Shown: in pieces, positions 29,962-38,985 of the stretch
Position numbering within the stretch: position 1 is the first letter of the stretch
Layout of the letters: the number at the start of each line of letters is the position of its first letter
Assembly: GCA_029880855.1 (NCBI GenBank)
Contig: JAOUNS010000002.1
Coordinates: 1-64,000 of the forward strand
Length of the DNA stretch: 64,000 nucleotides
Source of the DNA: Gammaproteobacteria bacterium
GTDB taxonomy: Bacteria; Pseudomonadota; Gammaproteobacteria; UBA6429; Thiohalophilaceae
Direction of reading: 5' to 3'
Made by a program: the position numbers and the translations under genes
The notes under the pieces: model-generated
Database searches by the model: none
What the model saw: only the letters and a program-made list of their open reading frames with translations
What the model was told of the DNA's origin: nothing

Positions 29962-30756
29962 CTAAATTTTTTCCGCCTCGACCTCGAGACGGATCATCCG
30001 TACGTGTGTTCTGCCCTGATTGTCAACCGGGTATTTTTGCAGATATCCGCGCACCAGTTGGTCAATAAACGTTTCACGCAACCCGGCCGGTAACCTGTCT
30101 GTGTAGGGAAACCAGGTTGTCCGTATCCAGCCTTTCAGTCTGTTAACATCTTCATGCACCATCTCTTTTGGCACCAGTTCGATACGCTTTGCCTGCAGAC
30201 CGGCCGGCGGCAACCACTGTTCATATTCCTCAATGCCATAAAAGGCATAGGGGAAGACAAAGTCAGTGAAATAATCTTGCCACTGTGGTTTGCAGATCAA
30301 CTCATCCACCACCGGTAAAATATCCGGTGCATTTCCCTTGCCCCCCATGGAGAGCACGGCCCGCCCGGCCGGTTTCAGACTGCGCTGTATACCCGCCAAT
30401 ACCGCCTGATGATCCCTGACCCAGTGCAACACGGCATTGGAAAACACCAGGTCGAATTCTTCTGCAAATTCCAGTTGGGTTGCGTCCATCTGTCTGAAGC
30501 TTAAACGCCCGTCATCACTGTGATGCTGACTGGTCGCCCAATTCACCATGTCACTGGAATGGTCAATCCCGATAACGAGACCGGTAACTGCTGCGGCGAT
30601 GACCCGGGTGATTCGACCGTCTCCACAACCGATATCCAGCACACTTTCGCTGCCGTCCAAAGCCGGCTCCCGAATAAGTGATTGGGCCCAATCGAACTGG
30701 GCGGATGAATGTGCAGCGTAATCCGCCGCATTCCACTGTGTTGCACCCTGTCCCAT
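29962..30756 (-). CDS. Class I SAM-dependent methyltransferase, Tam-like
   Basis: A 264-residue methyltransferase with motif I VLDIGCGDG (residues 39-47), motif II-like acidic IGIDHSSDM, and FDLVFSNAVLHWVRDH as motif IV/post-motif. The layout, including the HWVRDH stretch, resembles trans-aconitate 2-methyltransferase, which would detoxify a by-product of aconitase-type enzymes such as the neighbouring LeuCD. Substrate is inferred from family resemblance only. It is the promoter-proximal gene before leuC and divergent from the LysR regulator. Confidence 0.85.
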   Translation of the reverse strand: MGQGATQWNAADYAAHSSAQFDWAQSLIREPALDGSESVLDIGCGDGRITRVIAAAVTGLVIGIDHSSDMVNWATSQHHSDDGRLSFRQMDATQLEFAEEFDLVFSNAVLHWVRDHQAVLAGIQRSLKPAGRAVLSMGGKGNAPDILPVVDELICKPQWQDYFTDFVFPYAFYGIEEYEQWLPPAGLQAKRIELVPKEMVHEDVNRLKGWIRTTWFPYTDRLPAGLRETFIDQLVRGYLQKYPVDNQGRTHVRMIRLEVEAEKI

Positions 30757-30833
30757 GACGCTTTCCCCGCTTTATGGACAGGGATAATAGTCACATTCAA
30801 CCTATTACACAAATTCATTATTTTCATGTATTC

Positions 30834-30850
30834 TATAACTGATAGTTATA
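30834..30850. promoter_or_regulatory. LysR-type operator candidate
   Basis: TATAACT-GAT-AGTTATA is a perfect 7-bp dyad with a 3-base centre. It contains the T-N11-A motif (TAACTGATAGTTA) typical of LysR-family sites and lies between the two divergent genes, 78 bases before the methyltransferase and 45 before lysR. It probably serves autoregulation and control of the methyltransferase-leu unit. Confidence 0.65.
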
Positions 30851-30894
30851 TATAAGCAGATTCACTGACAGCACGATGGCCGCCGGGGTGAGCA

Positions 30895-31776
30895 TTGGAT
30901 ATCAACAATTTACAGACTTTCATTACTGTGGCCGAGACCGGCTCGTTCTCTCAGACCTCGGATCAGTTATTCCTGACCCAACCGGCGATCAGCAAGCGGG
31001 TGGCCGCTCTGGAGGAAGAGCTCGGTACACCGCTTTTTGATCGCCTCGGTCGTCAGGTCAGCCTGACCGAGGCAGGCCGTGCCCTGCTGCCGCGGGCACG
31101 CAGTATCCTGTTGCAGCTGGAGGACAGTCGGCGGGCCATTTCCAATCTCTCCGGGCGTGTGGCCGGCAGCCTGTGCATCGGCACCAGCCACCATATCGGT
31201 CTGCATCGTCTGCCCCCGGTGCTGAAACGATTCATTCAGCAATATCCGGCTGTGGAGCTGGATATCCGCTTTATGGATTCGGAAGAGGCCTGTCGTGCGG
31301 TGGAACACGGTGATCTGGAATTGGGGATCGTCACCCTGCCCCTGCAACCGGTCGCCAATCTCGCCACTCATGTGATCTGGCCGGATCCATTGAGTCTGGT
31401 TATCAGCCACCAGCATCCCTTGAAACAGATCAGCGAGATTGATATTGCCGCACTGGCCAAATACCCGGCGATCCTGCCCTCCCACGGCACCTACACCCGC
31501 GAGGTGATCGAGGAGGCTTTTCGTCCGGCCGGGTTAAAACTGAAAATCGGGATGTCCACCAATTATCTGGAGACCATCAAGATGCTGGTCATGGTGGGGC
31601 TGGGCTGGAGTGTGTTACCCAATACGATGTTGAGCAAGGAATTGCAGGCAATACGGATCAGGGAAATCGCATTACGCCGCGAGCTGGGTATTGTCCGGCA
31701 CCAAAGCCGCACATTATCCAATGCCGCCCAGGCATTAATCGGTGTGGTCAAACGCGCCCGAAGCAGTAATGGTTGA
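30895..31776 (+). CDS. LysR-family transcriptional regulator
   Basis: A 293-residue LysR protein: winged helix-turn-helix at 1-60 (TFITVAETGSFSQTSDQLFL then QPAISKRVAALEEELG) and a periplasmic-binding-like effector domain from about 90. It starts with TTG at 30895; an upstream ATG at 30876 is out of frame, and GGGG lies six bases before the TTG. It is divergent from the methyltransferase-leuCDB unit, a position where Pseudomonas also has a LysR gene, so control of leu genes is plausible. The effector is unknown. Confidence 0.92.
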   Translation: MDINNLQTFITVAETGSFSQTSDQLFLTQPAISKRVAALEEELGTPLFDRLGRQVSLTEAGRALLPRARSILLQLEDSRRAISNLSGRVAGSLCIGTSHHIGLHRLPPVLKRFIQQYPAVELDIRFMDSEEACRAVEHGDLELGIVTLPLQPVANLATHVIWPDPLSLVISHQHPLKQISEIDIAALAKYPAILPSHGTYTREVIEEAFRPAGLKLKIGMSTNYLETIKMLVMVGLGWSVLPNTMLSKELQAIRIREIALRRELGIVRHQSRTLSNAAQALIGVVKRARSSNG

Positions 31777-31808
31777 GTTGTCCGAACAGACAACCCAACC
31801 CGTCTGCA

Positions 31809-32477
31809 TTAAATAAAACCCCAGTTATTGGGATCAGCCGTGTTATAGCGGGTGATGTTGGTCACGTCCCCTTTTAACTGGTAATACTTGCCGGAATAGA
31901 TGTTCCAACGGCAAAGATCTATCGGTGTAACTTCAGAGGCGTTGATGTTCCCCACCGAGCCCGCCGCTTCCAGTCCACCGGCCACCAGTTCAGAGCAGAA
32001 AAATTTGCCGAAGTCTTCCTCGTTATAACCCGGCCCGCCCTTGCCGAATATTTTCCATGAATCAAACCAGTCCGTTCCGGCTTTCAGCGCCTGCAACGTG
32101 TCATACTTTTTACCTTCGGCCTGAAACAGAAACTCATAGAATTTCACGGCATTAAATCGGGAGTTCCTGACTTCATCACTCAACGGCAGCCACCATATTT
32201 CCCCATCGTATTCCTTAAGACGATCACTCATGCGGGAAATATGTACACCGGCATAATTTCGAATCGTGGCAGACTCAATGATCTGATTAAAGTACCGTTC
32301 ATGTGTATCCGTCGGTATTTTGGTATGCAGGATGACACCGACATGTGAAACCGTCGATGCTGTTGCAAACCTGATCAGATCCGAAAAATTGCCTTTACCG
32401 CTAAAAGCGATCACATCTCCCGGCCGCATCTCGTCGCGGACATCCTGATATTCAGCCTTTTCCACTTTTACCGCCAT
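31809..32477 (-). CDS. Permuted papain-like (YiiX/NlpC-P60-type) hydrolase
   Basis: A 222-residue protein with the permuted NlpC/P60 arrangement: first a histidine strand (GDVIAFSGKG, then STVSHVGVIL, His45) and later the cysteine helix (KFFCSELVAGG, Cys about 161). Such YaeF/YiiX-type proteins cleave amide or acyl bonds, often in peptidoglycan or lipids. No signal peptide is visible, so it looks cytoplasmic. It has its own promoter region and is not close to any operon. Confidence 0.8.
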   Translation of the reverse strand: MAVKVEKAEYQDVRDEMRPGDVIAFSGKGNFSDLIRFATASTVSHVGVILHTKIPTDTHERYFNQIIESATIRNYAGVHISRMSDRLKEYDGEIWWLPLSDEVRNSRFNAVKFYEFLFQAEGKKYDTLQALKAGTDWFDSWKIFGKGGPGYNEEDFGKFFCSELVAGGLEAAGSVGNINASEVTPIDLCRWNIYSGKYYQLKGDVTNITRYNTADPNNWGFI

Positions 32478-32549
32478 TGGTATCCTCCTTTATATAAGTT
32501 TAGTGAATACTCATACTTTTTACTGATATTAATGCAGTCCATTTAAAAC

Positions 32550-32575
32550 GGACAACCATTACACCACAGTTGTCC
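32550..32575. other. Inverted repeat upstream of the papain-like gene
   Basis: GGACAAC, 12 bases, GTTGTCC: perfect 7-bp arms in the 252-base gap between the papain-like gene and guaB. It could be an operator for the minus-strand gene that begins 73 bases away. Nothing else in this gap is recognisable apart from the guaB terminator. Confidence 0.35.
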
Positions 32576-32660
32576 ATAATTAAGAACCTTACTAAAAAAA
32601 ATGACAGAGTGGCAATGACAGGTATCAGTACTAATCAATGCTGATAGTTGTGATACAAAT

Positions 32661-32705
32661 AAAAAGTGTTCTCCCAAAATGAGAACACCCGGTCCAGCCG
32701 GGTGT
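32661..32705 (-). terminator. Intrinsic terminator of guaB
   Basis: On the minus strand GTGTTCTC-N7-GAGAACAC (32688-32666) forms a perfect 8-bp stem followed by TTTTT. A second GC-rich hairpin (ACACCCGG-N5-CCGGGTGT, 32685-32705) overlaps its start. It follows guaB by about 40 bases. Confidence 0.9.
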
Positions 32706-32729
32706 TGTCATGGAAAAACAAGTTGAAAG

Positions 32730-34193
32730 TTAAACGCGGTAGTTTGGCGCTTCCTTGGTGATCGCCACATCGTGTACATGCGATTCTCGCATACCGGCAC
32801 CGGTAATACGGACAAACTCAGGCTTGGTACGCATCTCCTCGATTGTACGGCAACCGGTATAACCCATGCTGGAACGAATACCACCGGTCAACTGATGTAT
32901 CACCGGGCCGAGCGGGCCTTTATATGGCACGCGACCTTCAATACCTTCCGGTACCAGTTTGTCGGCTTCGCCGCCTTCCTGGAAATAACGGTCTGAGGAA
33001 CCATGACGGGCGGTCATTGCCCCCATTGATCCCATCCCGCGATAGGCCTTGTAGGAACGCCCCTGATAGAGTTCCACATCACCGGGAGACTCTTCCGTAC
33101 CGGCAAACATGGAGCCAATCATTACGGAGTAGGCACCGGCAACCAGCGCCTTGGAAACGTCGCCTGAATAACGTATCCCGCCATCAGCAATCAGGGGGAT
33201 CCCCGTGCCTTTCAGACCTTCCGCCACATTGGCAACGGCGGTGACTTGCGGGACACCGACACCGGCCACAATACGTGTGGTACAGATAGAACCCGGACCA
33301 ATACCGACTTTCACGGCATCCGCACCGGCCTTGGCCAATGCTCTGGCCGCCTCAGCTGTTGCAATGTTGCCACCGATGACCTGCACTTCCGGAAAATGTT
33401 TTTTCACCCAGGCAACACGATCCAGTACACCCTGGGAATGACCGTGCGCCGTATCCACCACAATCACGTCGATACCGGCGGCGGCAAGGGCTTCCACCCG
33501 TTCCTCTGTTCCGGCACCAACACCGACTGCTGCACCGACACGCAAACTGCCGCTGTCATCTTTACAGGCGGTGGGAAACTCGGTCGCTTTTTGGATATCT
33601 TTCACGGTAATCAGCCCACGTAACTGGAACTGATTATTAACGACCAGCACTTTTTCAATTCGATACTTGTGCAAAGTGGCACGCACTTCTTCACGACTGG
33701 CGCCTTCCTGTACCGTAACCAGACGCTCTTTCGGTGTCATGATACTGGAGACCGGTTTGTCGATTTCAGTCACGAAACGCAAATCTCGGTTGGTAACTAT
33801 GCCCACCAGATCCTGGCCATCCACCACCGGCACCCCGGAAATATTATGTGCCCGGGTCAAGTCCATCACGTCCCGAATCGAGGCCTGCGGGCTGACGGTC
33901 AACGGGTCCTTGATGACGCCGCTTTCGTATTTTTTTACCTGTCGAACATGATCCGCCTGTTTTTGGGCATCCATATTTTTATGGATAATACCGATACCGC
34001 CTTCCTGGGCAATGGCGATGGCAAGCCGGGCTTCCGTCACCGTATCCATGGCAGCCGCCAGCAAAGGGATATTTAAATCAATCTCGCGGGTCAGCTTCGT
34101 TCGCAGGTCCACTTCTTTCGGGAGCACAGTCGAGTGCGCGGGGACCAGTAAAACATCATCGAACGTGAGGGCTTCTTGGGCGATTCGCAGCAT
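32730..34193 (-). CDS. guaB: IMP dehydrogenase
   Basis: Converts IMP to XMP with NAD, the first step to GMP. The 487-residue protein has the split TIM barrel with two CBS domains inserted near 95-205, the catalytic cysteine in [15 protein letters not shown], and the flap RGMGSMGAM. It ends in a strong terminator. guaA, its usual partner, does not follow. Confidence 0.98.
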   Translation of the reverse strand: MLRIAQEALTFDDVLLVPAHSTVLPKEVDLRTKLTREIDLNIPLLAAAMDTVTEARLAIAIAQEGGIGIIHKNMDAQKQADHVRQVKKYESGVIKDPLTVSPQASIRDVMDLTRAHNISGVPVVDGQDLVGIVTNRDLRFVTEIDKPVSSIMTPKERLVTVQEGASREEVRATLHKYRIEKVLVVNNQFQLRGLITVKDIQKATEFPTACKDDSGSLRVGAAVGVGAGTEERVEALAAAGIDVIVVDTAHGHSQGVLDRVAWVKKHFPEVQVIGGNIATAEAARALAKAGADAVKVGIGPGSICTTRIVAGVGVPQVTAVANVAEGLKGTGIPLIADGGIRYSGDVSKALVAGAYSVMIGSMFAGTEESPGDVELYQGRSYKAYRGMGSMGAMTARHGSSDRYFQEGGEADKLVPEGIEGRVPYKGPLGPVIHQLTGGIRSSMGYTGCRTIEEMRTKPEFVRITGAGMRESHVHDVAITKEAPNYRV

Positions 34194-34411
34194 CAGGCGG
34201 GATTCCGGTTGAAATAAAGCGCGAAATTATAGAGACTTTGGGGGGGCAGGTAAATGGCCTAAGCGATATGGAATGCGGCAAAGAAACCCGGGCATTGCCA
34301 AGCTGCGCCCAAGACCGCATAATGAGCTTTATGTCATCTGTAGTCTCAAGTGGATTGCGGGTTTCTGGAGTGACACATGGACGGTCAATGATTACCGGAT
34401 ATGTATCCGCC

Positions 34412-34427
34412 CGCCTGACGGCAGGCG
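34412..34427. other. CGCCTG-ACGG-CAGGCG hairpin
   Basis: A perfect 6-bp stem with an ACGG loop in the gap between guaB and the lipoprotein gene, 46 bases before the lipoprotein start and followed by TATAAAAA. It may be a short intergenic palindrome of a repeated type or part of the promoter region. Confidence 0.4.
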
Positions 34428-34472
34428 TATAAAAACATTATTATTATGAGAGTCACCATTTTGGAGGAGAAA

Positions 34473-34772
34473 ATGAAAAAAACCTTACCATTCATGATCG
34501 CCGCTGCATTGATGCTTTCTGCCTGTGGTACCCCCGAGCAGAAACATACCAAGAACGACGCAGAAGGCGCGATTATGGCGGCTGAAGTTGCCAACAAGCA
34601 GGCCAAAAAAGCTGAATTCGAATGGACCACCACCGGCAAACTTATCGATAAAGCCAAGGAAGCCGCCAAAAACGGTGAATTCGATAATGCTGTCAAATTT
34701 GCCAACAAGGCCAAAAAAGAGTCCATGCTGGCATTGGAACAGGCCAAGGCTGGTAAAAACGGCCCCCGTTAA
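34473..34772 (+). CDS. SoxXA-binding-protein-like lipoprotein
   Basis: A 99-residue lipoprotein: MKKTLPFMIAAALMLSAC gives lipobox LSAC with Cys18. The ATG at 34473 follows GGAGGAG and is preferred to 34446. The mature part is one long Ala/Lys helix pair (AAEVANKQAKKAEFEW, GKLIDKAKEAAKNGEFDNAV), like the SoxXA-binding proteins (SAXB/SoxK) that bind the cytochrome SoxXA of thiosulfate oxidation. It also resembles generic Lpp-like lipoproteins. No other sox gene is in the window. It has its own terminator. Confidence 0.75.
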   Translation: MKKTLPFMIAAALMLSACGTPEQKHTKNDAEGAIMAAEVANKQAKKAEFEWTTTGKLIDKAKEAAKNGEFDNAVKFANKAKKESMLALEQAKAGKNGPR

Positions 34773-34794
34773 TATCCTGCAATGTTTAAAGAAA

Positions 34795-34817
34795 GCCGGG
34801 GCAACCCGGCTTTTTTT
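34795..34817 (+). terminator. Intrinsic terminator of the small lipoprotein gene
   Basis: GCCGGG-GCAA-CCCGGC followed by TTTTTTT, a GNRA-looped textbook terminator 22 bases after the stop codon. Confidence 0.93.
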
Positions 34818-34852
34818 ATTGCCTCGCATTTAGCACCATCTACAATTTCATC

Positions 34853-36220
34853 ATGCCTGACGTTGAATTACCGGAATCCACCGCCCCGTTTCGGGATGTC
34901 TATACCGTCTCCCGACTTAACAGGGAGACCCGGCAATTACTGGAGGGTGGCTTTCCCTTGCTCTGGCTGGAGGGAGAAATCTCCAATTTGGCCCGCCCCG
35001 CCTCGGGACACCTCTATTTCTCGCTGAAGGACAACGACGCCCAGGTCCGCTGCGCCATGTTTCGCAACCGAAATATGAACCTGCCATTCCGGCCGGATAA
35101 CGGCATGCAGGTATTGGTGCGGGCCAAAGTGGGTTTTTACGAACCCCGCGGTGAGTTTCAGATCATTGTCGAACATATGGAAGAATCGGGGCATGGCGCA
35201 CTGCAACGGGCCTTTGAAGCCCTGAAGCAAAAACTGAACGCGGCAGGTCTGTTTGATGCGGCACACAAACAGCCCTTGCCCCCCCTACCTGGCAAGGTCG
35301 GTGTCATCACCTCCCCCAGCGGGGCGGCTGTACACGATATCCTCACCACCCTGCGGCGACGTTTTCCAGCCTTGCCGGTGATCATCTATCCGGTTCCCGT
35401 ACAGGGCAGTGGCGCAGCAGAACAAATCGCGGCCATGATCAGGCTGGCCGATCAACGTCGGGAATGTGATGTACTGTTACTGGCGCGTGGCGGTGGTTCG
35501 CTGGAAGATCTGTGGGCCTTTAATGAGGAAGTGGTTGCCCGGGCCATCTACGACTGCACGCTTCCGCTGGTCACGGGTATTGGCCACGAAGTCGATTTCA
35601 CCATCGCCGACTTTGTCGCCGATTATCGCGCACCCACCCCCACCGGGGCGGCGGAATTAATCAGCCCGGATCAACAGGAGTGGTTGAGTCGTCTCCACTA
35701 CCTGCAACAACGCCTCGGTTTTCTGGCGCGTAATCAACTGGCGCGGATGCGGCAACACTGGCAGGCGGTGGATAAACGCCTGCAGCATCCCGGCCGTCGC
35801 TTGCGGGATTCCGCCCAACGTCTGGATGAACTGGAACTGAGGTTGCAACGTGCGCAACAAAACCTGTTTCGCCATGCCGCAGCCCGTTATCAGCAAAACC
35901 ATGCAATATTGTTGCGACATAATCCGGTGCAACGAATTAGCGCAATACAAAAAAATCACGACCACCTGTTACACCGTTTACAACAGGGCATGCAACACAA
36001 GTTGCAACGCAGTCAGGATAAATTCCGGCAATTAACACATGCACTGGATACCGTCAGTCCACTGGCCACCCTGAGTCGCGGTTATGCCATTGTCCGGACA
36101 ACAGACGGGACCATTGTTCGTCAAGCTTCACAGGTCAAGCCTGGTGACAGCATACGGGCGCGTGTTGCAGAAGGTGAGCTATACTGTGACGTTAAACAGG
36201 TAATGAAATCCGACGTATGA
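34853..36220 (+). CDS. xseA: Exodeoxyribonuclease VII large subunit
   Basis: Large subunit of the single-strand exonuclease ExoVII. The 455-residue protein has the N-terminal OB-fold (WLEGEISNLARPASGHLYFSLKD), the catalytic domain with LLLARGGGSLEDLWAFNE and GIGHEVDFTIADFVADYRAPTPT, a long coiled-coil arm (about 270-390), and the C-terminal YAIVR strand. The small subunit XseB is not in the window. It overlaps the M23 gene by four bases. Confidence 0.97.
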   Translation: MPDVELPESTAPFRDVYTVSRLNRETRQLLEGGFPLLWLEGEISNLARPASGHLYFSLKDNDAQVRCAMFRNRNMNLPFRPDNGMQVLVRAKVGFYEPRGEFQIIVEHMEESGHGALQRAFEALKQKLNAAGLFDAAHKQPLPPLPGKVGVITSPSGAAVHDILTTLRRRFPALPVIIYPVPVQGSGAAEQIAAMIRLADQRRECDVLLLARGGGSLEDLWAFNEEVVARAIYDCTLPLVTGIGHEVDFTIADFVADYRAPTPTGAAELISPDQQEWLSRLHYLQQRLGFLARNQLARMRQHWQAVDKRLQHPGRRLRDSAQRLDELELRLQRAQQNLFRHAAARYQQNHAILLRHNPVQRISAIQKNHDHLLHRLQQGMQHKLQRSQDKFRQLTHALDTVSPLATLSRGYAIVRTTDGTIVRQASQVKPGDSIRARVAEGELYCDVKQVMKSDV

Positions 36221-37065
36221 TGACAAGCACCACGCTTTGCAAAACAATTGGCGGTTGTCTGGCAGCACTACTGTTTCTGACACCCATCCAGGCTCTTGCC
36301 CTGCCACAGCATAATCCCATTCCCGGCGGTGTTGCCATTGTTGATCTGCCGGTTTCGGATGAGACCACGCCCAGAGTGTTTTTTAATCAACAGCGTGTCA
36401 TGGTACGCCGTGTTGATAACAAATGGCAGGCGGTCATCGGAATTCCGCTTGATATTAAACCCGGCTCTCACCTGCTCACTCTGATGAAAAAACAAGGCAG
36501 CAAGGAACTGGCGTTTAAAGTTAAAAATAAAAAATATGCGACCCGGCATATTACGATCCCGAATGAGCGAATGGTCTCGCCAAGCGAGAAAGACATCGAA
36601 CGCCATTTCAGGGAAAAACCGCTCATCATTGCCGCCTTGCAAACCTGGACTGAGCAACCAGAGGTGGAGAGCAATTTCATTCTGCCGGTTAAGGGCCGAT
36701 TAACCAGTCCCTTCGGTTTGAAACGCATTTACAACAAACAATATGATCGCATTCGCCGCCATACCGGACTGGATATCGCTGCGCCAACAGGCACACCGGT
36801 AATCGCGCCGGCCAGGGCCAAAGTAATTCGTATCGGTGATTACTTCTTTACCGGTAACACGGTATTTCTCGACCATGGTCAGGGCTTGCTGTCCATGTAT
36901 TGCCACCTGAGCAAAGTCAGCGTTAAGGAAGGTGATGAGTTGAAACGCGGGGATCGTATTGGCGACGTGGGCAGTACCGGGCGGGTTAATGGTCCACATC
37001 TGCACTGGGTGATCTCGTTAAACAACACCAAAGTGGAACCAAAACTGTTTATCGACGCCAGATAG
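36217..37065 (+). CDS. Exported M23-family metallopeptidase
   Basis: A 282-residue periplasmic LytM-type endopeptidase that would cut peptidoglycan cross-links. Signal peptide at about 1-28 (LAALLFLTPIQALA), a beta-rich M23 N-terminal domain, then the peptidase domain. The zinc site is intact: HTGLD near 182-186 gives His and Asp, and GPHLHW near 258-263 gives the HxH pair. So it is likely an active enzyme, not an EnvC-type activator. Coupled to xseA by a four-base overlap, a pairing seen in Pseudomonas relatives. Confidence 0.92.
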   Translation: MMTSTTLCKTIGGCLAALLFLTPIQALALPQHNPIPGGVAIVDLPVSDETTPRVFFNQQRVMVRRVDNKWQAVIGIPLDIKPGSHLLTLMKKQGSKELAFKVKNKKYATRHITIPNERMVSPSEKDIERHFREKPLIIAALQTWTEQPEVESNFILPVKGRLTSPFGLKRIYNKQYDRIRRHTGLDIAAPTGTPVIAPARAKVIRIGDYFFTGNTVFLDHGQGLLSMYCHLSKVSVKEGDELKRGDRIGDVGSTGRVNGPHLHWVISLNNTKVEPKLFIDAR

Positions 37066-37072
37066 GCGCCAC

Positions 37073-37462
37073 TCACTTCACGATGTGCTGTTCCTGGCGT
37101 AACTTCCGCCGGCGATATCCAATCCACAGATAGGTCAACAGGTTTATCAGCAAGACCAGAAGGCCCAGTGTGATCTGCAGGTTGCGGGTCAATTCTTCCG
37201 GATAGATCAAGGGGAGCAAATATTCACCGATAAAATCCCCCTCATATATCTCGCGTCCCGCCAGTCTGCGGAAATGGTTTTCCCAAATGGTCAATGGACA
37301 GACCCAGCCCATAACTTCCACCAGTATACCCCAACATACCGCCGGCAAGTGTAACCAGATCAGACGTGGAAAACGTACAACGAGCAATCCGCCAAACACA
37401 ACAAACAGGATAAACAGGCCGTGGCAAAGTATGATGAGATTGGAAAGCAGCAGCCAACCCAT
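37073..37462 (-). CDS. DUF2784 family membrane protein
   Basis: A 129-residue protein with three to four hydrophobic segments (LIILCHGLFILFVVFGGLLVV, LPAVCWGILVEVMGWVCPL, ITLGLLVLLINLLTYLWIG), a central polar loop with YPEELTR, and a basic tail. It matches DUF2784 in length and in the CPLT.WEN motif. Function unknown. It is 14 bases downstream of der on the same strand. Confidence 0.8.
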   Translation of the reverse strand: MGWLLLSNLIILCHGLFILFVVFGGLLVVRFPRLIWLHLPAVCWGILVEVMGWVCPLTIWENHFRRLAGREIYEGDFIGEYLLPLIYPEELTRNLQITLGLLVLLINLLTYLWIGYRRRKLRQEQHIVK

Positions 37463-37476
37463 GCAGCAGTGCCTGA

Positions 37477-38868
37477 TTATTTTCTCGTTTTGACGTGCCG
37501 CATCAGGCGCTTGCGTTTTTGCAGCTGGCGCGGCGACAGTTTGTTCTTGCGACCTTCAAAGGGATTCTTGCCCGCCTTGAATTCAATCCGCAGTGGTGTA
37601 CCCTGCAACTTAAGGTGTTTACGAAACGCATTGATCAGATAGCGTTTATACGCACCGGGAACGGCATCGACCTGATTACCGTGGATCACGATGATCGGTG
37701 GATTCTTGCCACCCTGATGGGCATAACGCAGCTTGATGCGGCGACCTTTAACCAGTGGCGGGGGATTGGTGTTAACGATATCTTCCAGCAGTCGGGTCAG
37801 TGCCGGTGTCTGGAAACTCTTCATGGCAGATTGATAGGCTTTTTTGATGGAGCCAAACAGATCACCGACCCCGCTGCCATGCAAGGCGGAAATAAAGTGG
37901 ATCTTCGCGAAATTCACAAATGGCAGTTTGACCTCCAGTTCACGCCGGATCTTGTCCCGCTGTTCCTGTTCCAGTCCGTCCCATTTGTTGGCGGCGATCA
38001 CCACAGCCCGACCCACATCAAGGATAAAACCAATCAGAGAGGCATCCTGATCCGTAATCCCTTCACTGGCATCCAGTAACAGGATCACTACATTGGCGTC
38101 TTCGATAGCTTGTAGAGTTTTGATGACGCTGAATTTTTCAATCGCTTCATCAATCTTGCGACGTCGACGCACGCCGGCGGTATCGATCAGAACATAATGC
38201 TGTTCATCCCGCACAAATGGCAAATAAATACTGTCCCGGGTGGTGCCGGGCATATCAAAAGTGACGACTCGCTCTTCACCCAGAATACGATTCACCAGTG
38301 TCGATTTGCCCACATTCGGCCTGCCGACCACCGCAATGCGAATCCCCTGATCTTCTTCCTCAGCCTCGCCACTGACATCGGGCAGGTCACTGAGAATGTC
38401 ATTGATTGCGGTGGTAACACCACGTCCATGCGCCGCAGAGATACCAACCGGTTCGCCCAAACCCAGCGCGTGAAATTCGGCAACGACGACATCCCCATTG
38501 AGTCCATCGATCTTGTTGATGATCAGGTGAATTTTTTTCCCTGTGGCGCGCAAACGCCGGGCGATATTATCATCAGCGGCCGTCAAACCGTCGCGGGCAT
38601 CGGCCAGAAACAACACCACATCGGCCTGCTCCACCGCCAGCCAGGATTGCGCCGCCATGATGACATCGATACCTTCATCTTCACCGCTTAAGCCACCGGT
38701 ATCGATAACTATGTAGGGCCGATCACCCAGCTTGCCTTCACCGAACTTGCGATCCCGGGTCAGCCCCGGTTGATCAGCAACCAGTGCGTCGCGTGATTTG
38801 GTCAGGCGGTTAAACAGAGTCGACTTACCCACGTTTGGGCGACCCACCAATGCGATTACCGGTTTCAT
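37477..38868 (-). CDS. der: Ribosome-associated GTPase Der (EngA)
   Basis: Essential GTPase for 50S subunit maturation. The 463-residue protein has two tandem G domains ([11 protein letters not shown] at 9-19 and [11 protein letters not shown] near 183-193; NKIDG and NKWDG as G4) and a C-terminal KH-like domain with a basic tail. It is downstream of bamB, as in most gammaproteobacteria. Confidence 0.98.
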   Translation of the reverse strand: MKPVIALVGRPNVGKSTLFNRLTKSRDALVADQPGLTRDRKFGEGKLGDRPYIVIDTGGLSGEDEGIDVIMAAQSWLAVEQADVVLFLADARDGLTAADDNIARRLRATGKKIHLIINKIDGLNGDVVVAEFHALGLGEPVGISAAHGRGVTTAINDILSDLPDVSGEAEEEDQGIRIAVVGRPNVGKSTLVNRILGEERVVTFDMPGTTRDSIYLPFVRDEQHYVLIDTAGVRRRRKIDEAIEKFSVIKTLQAIEDANVVILLLDASEGITDQDASLIGFILDVGRAVVIAANKWDGLEQEQRDKIRRELEVKLPFVNFAKIHFISALHGSGVGDLFGSIKKAYQSAMKSFQTPALTRLLEDIVNTNPPPLVKGRRIKLRYAHQGGKNPPIIVIHGNQVDAVPGAYKRYLINAFRKHLKLQGTPLRIEFKAGKNPFEGRKNKLSPRQLQKRKRLMRHVKTRK

Positions 38869-38903
38869 GATATGAGTGTTTGATCCAGAGAGTAGAATTG
38901 ATA

Positions 38904-38926
38904 CGACCTGCCACCCCGGCAGGTCG
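38904..38926. other. Intercistronic hairpin between bamB and der
   Basis: CGACCTGCC-N5-GGCAGGTCG is a perfect 9-bp stem in the 117-base bamB-der gap. No T-run follows on either strand, so it is more likely an mRNA stabilising or processing element than a terminator. Confidence 0.5.
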
Positions 38927-38985
38927 ATCAGTAATTTTCAGAATACATTACAAATTGTCAGCAACGCCGTTTTTTTTGCAATGTG

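Noticed and set aside
30543-30827. Alternative minus-strand frame overlapping the methyltransferase start
   Set aside because: It is out of frame with motif I (VLDIGCGDG), which is intact in the annotated frame; no frameshift is needed.
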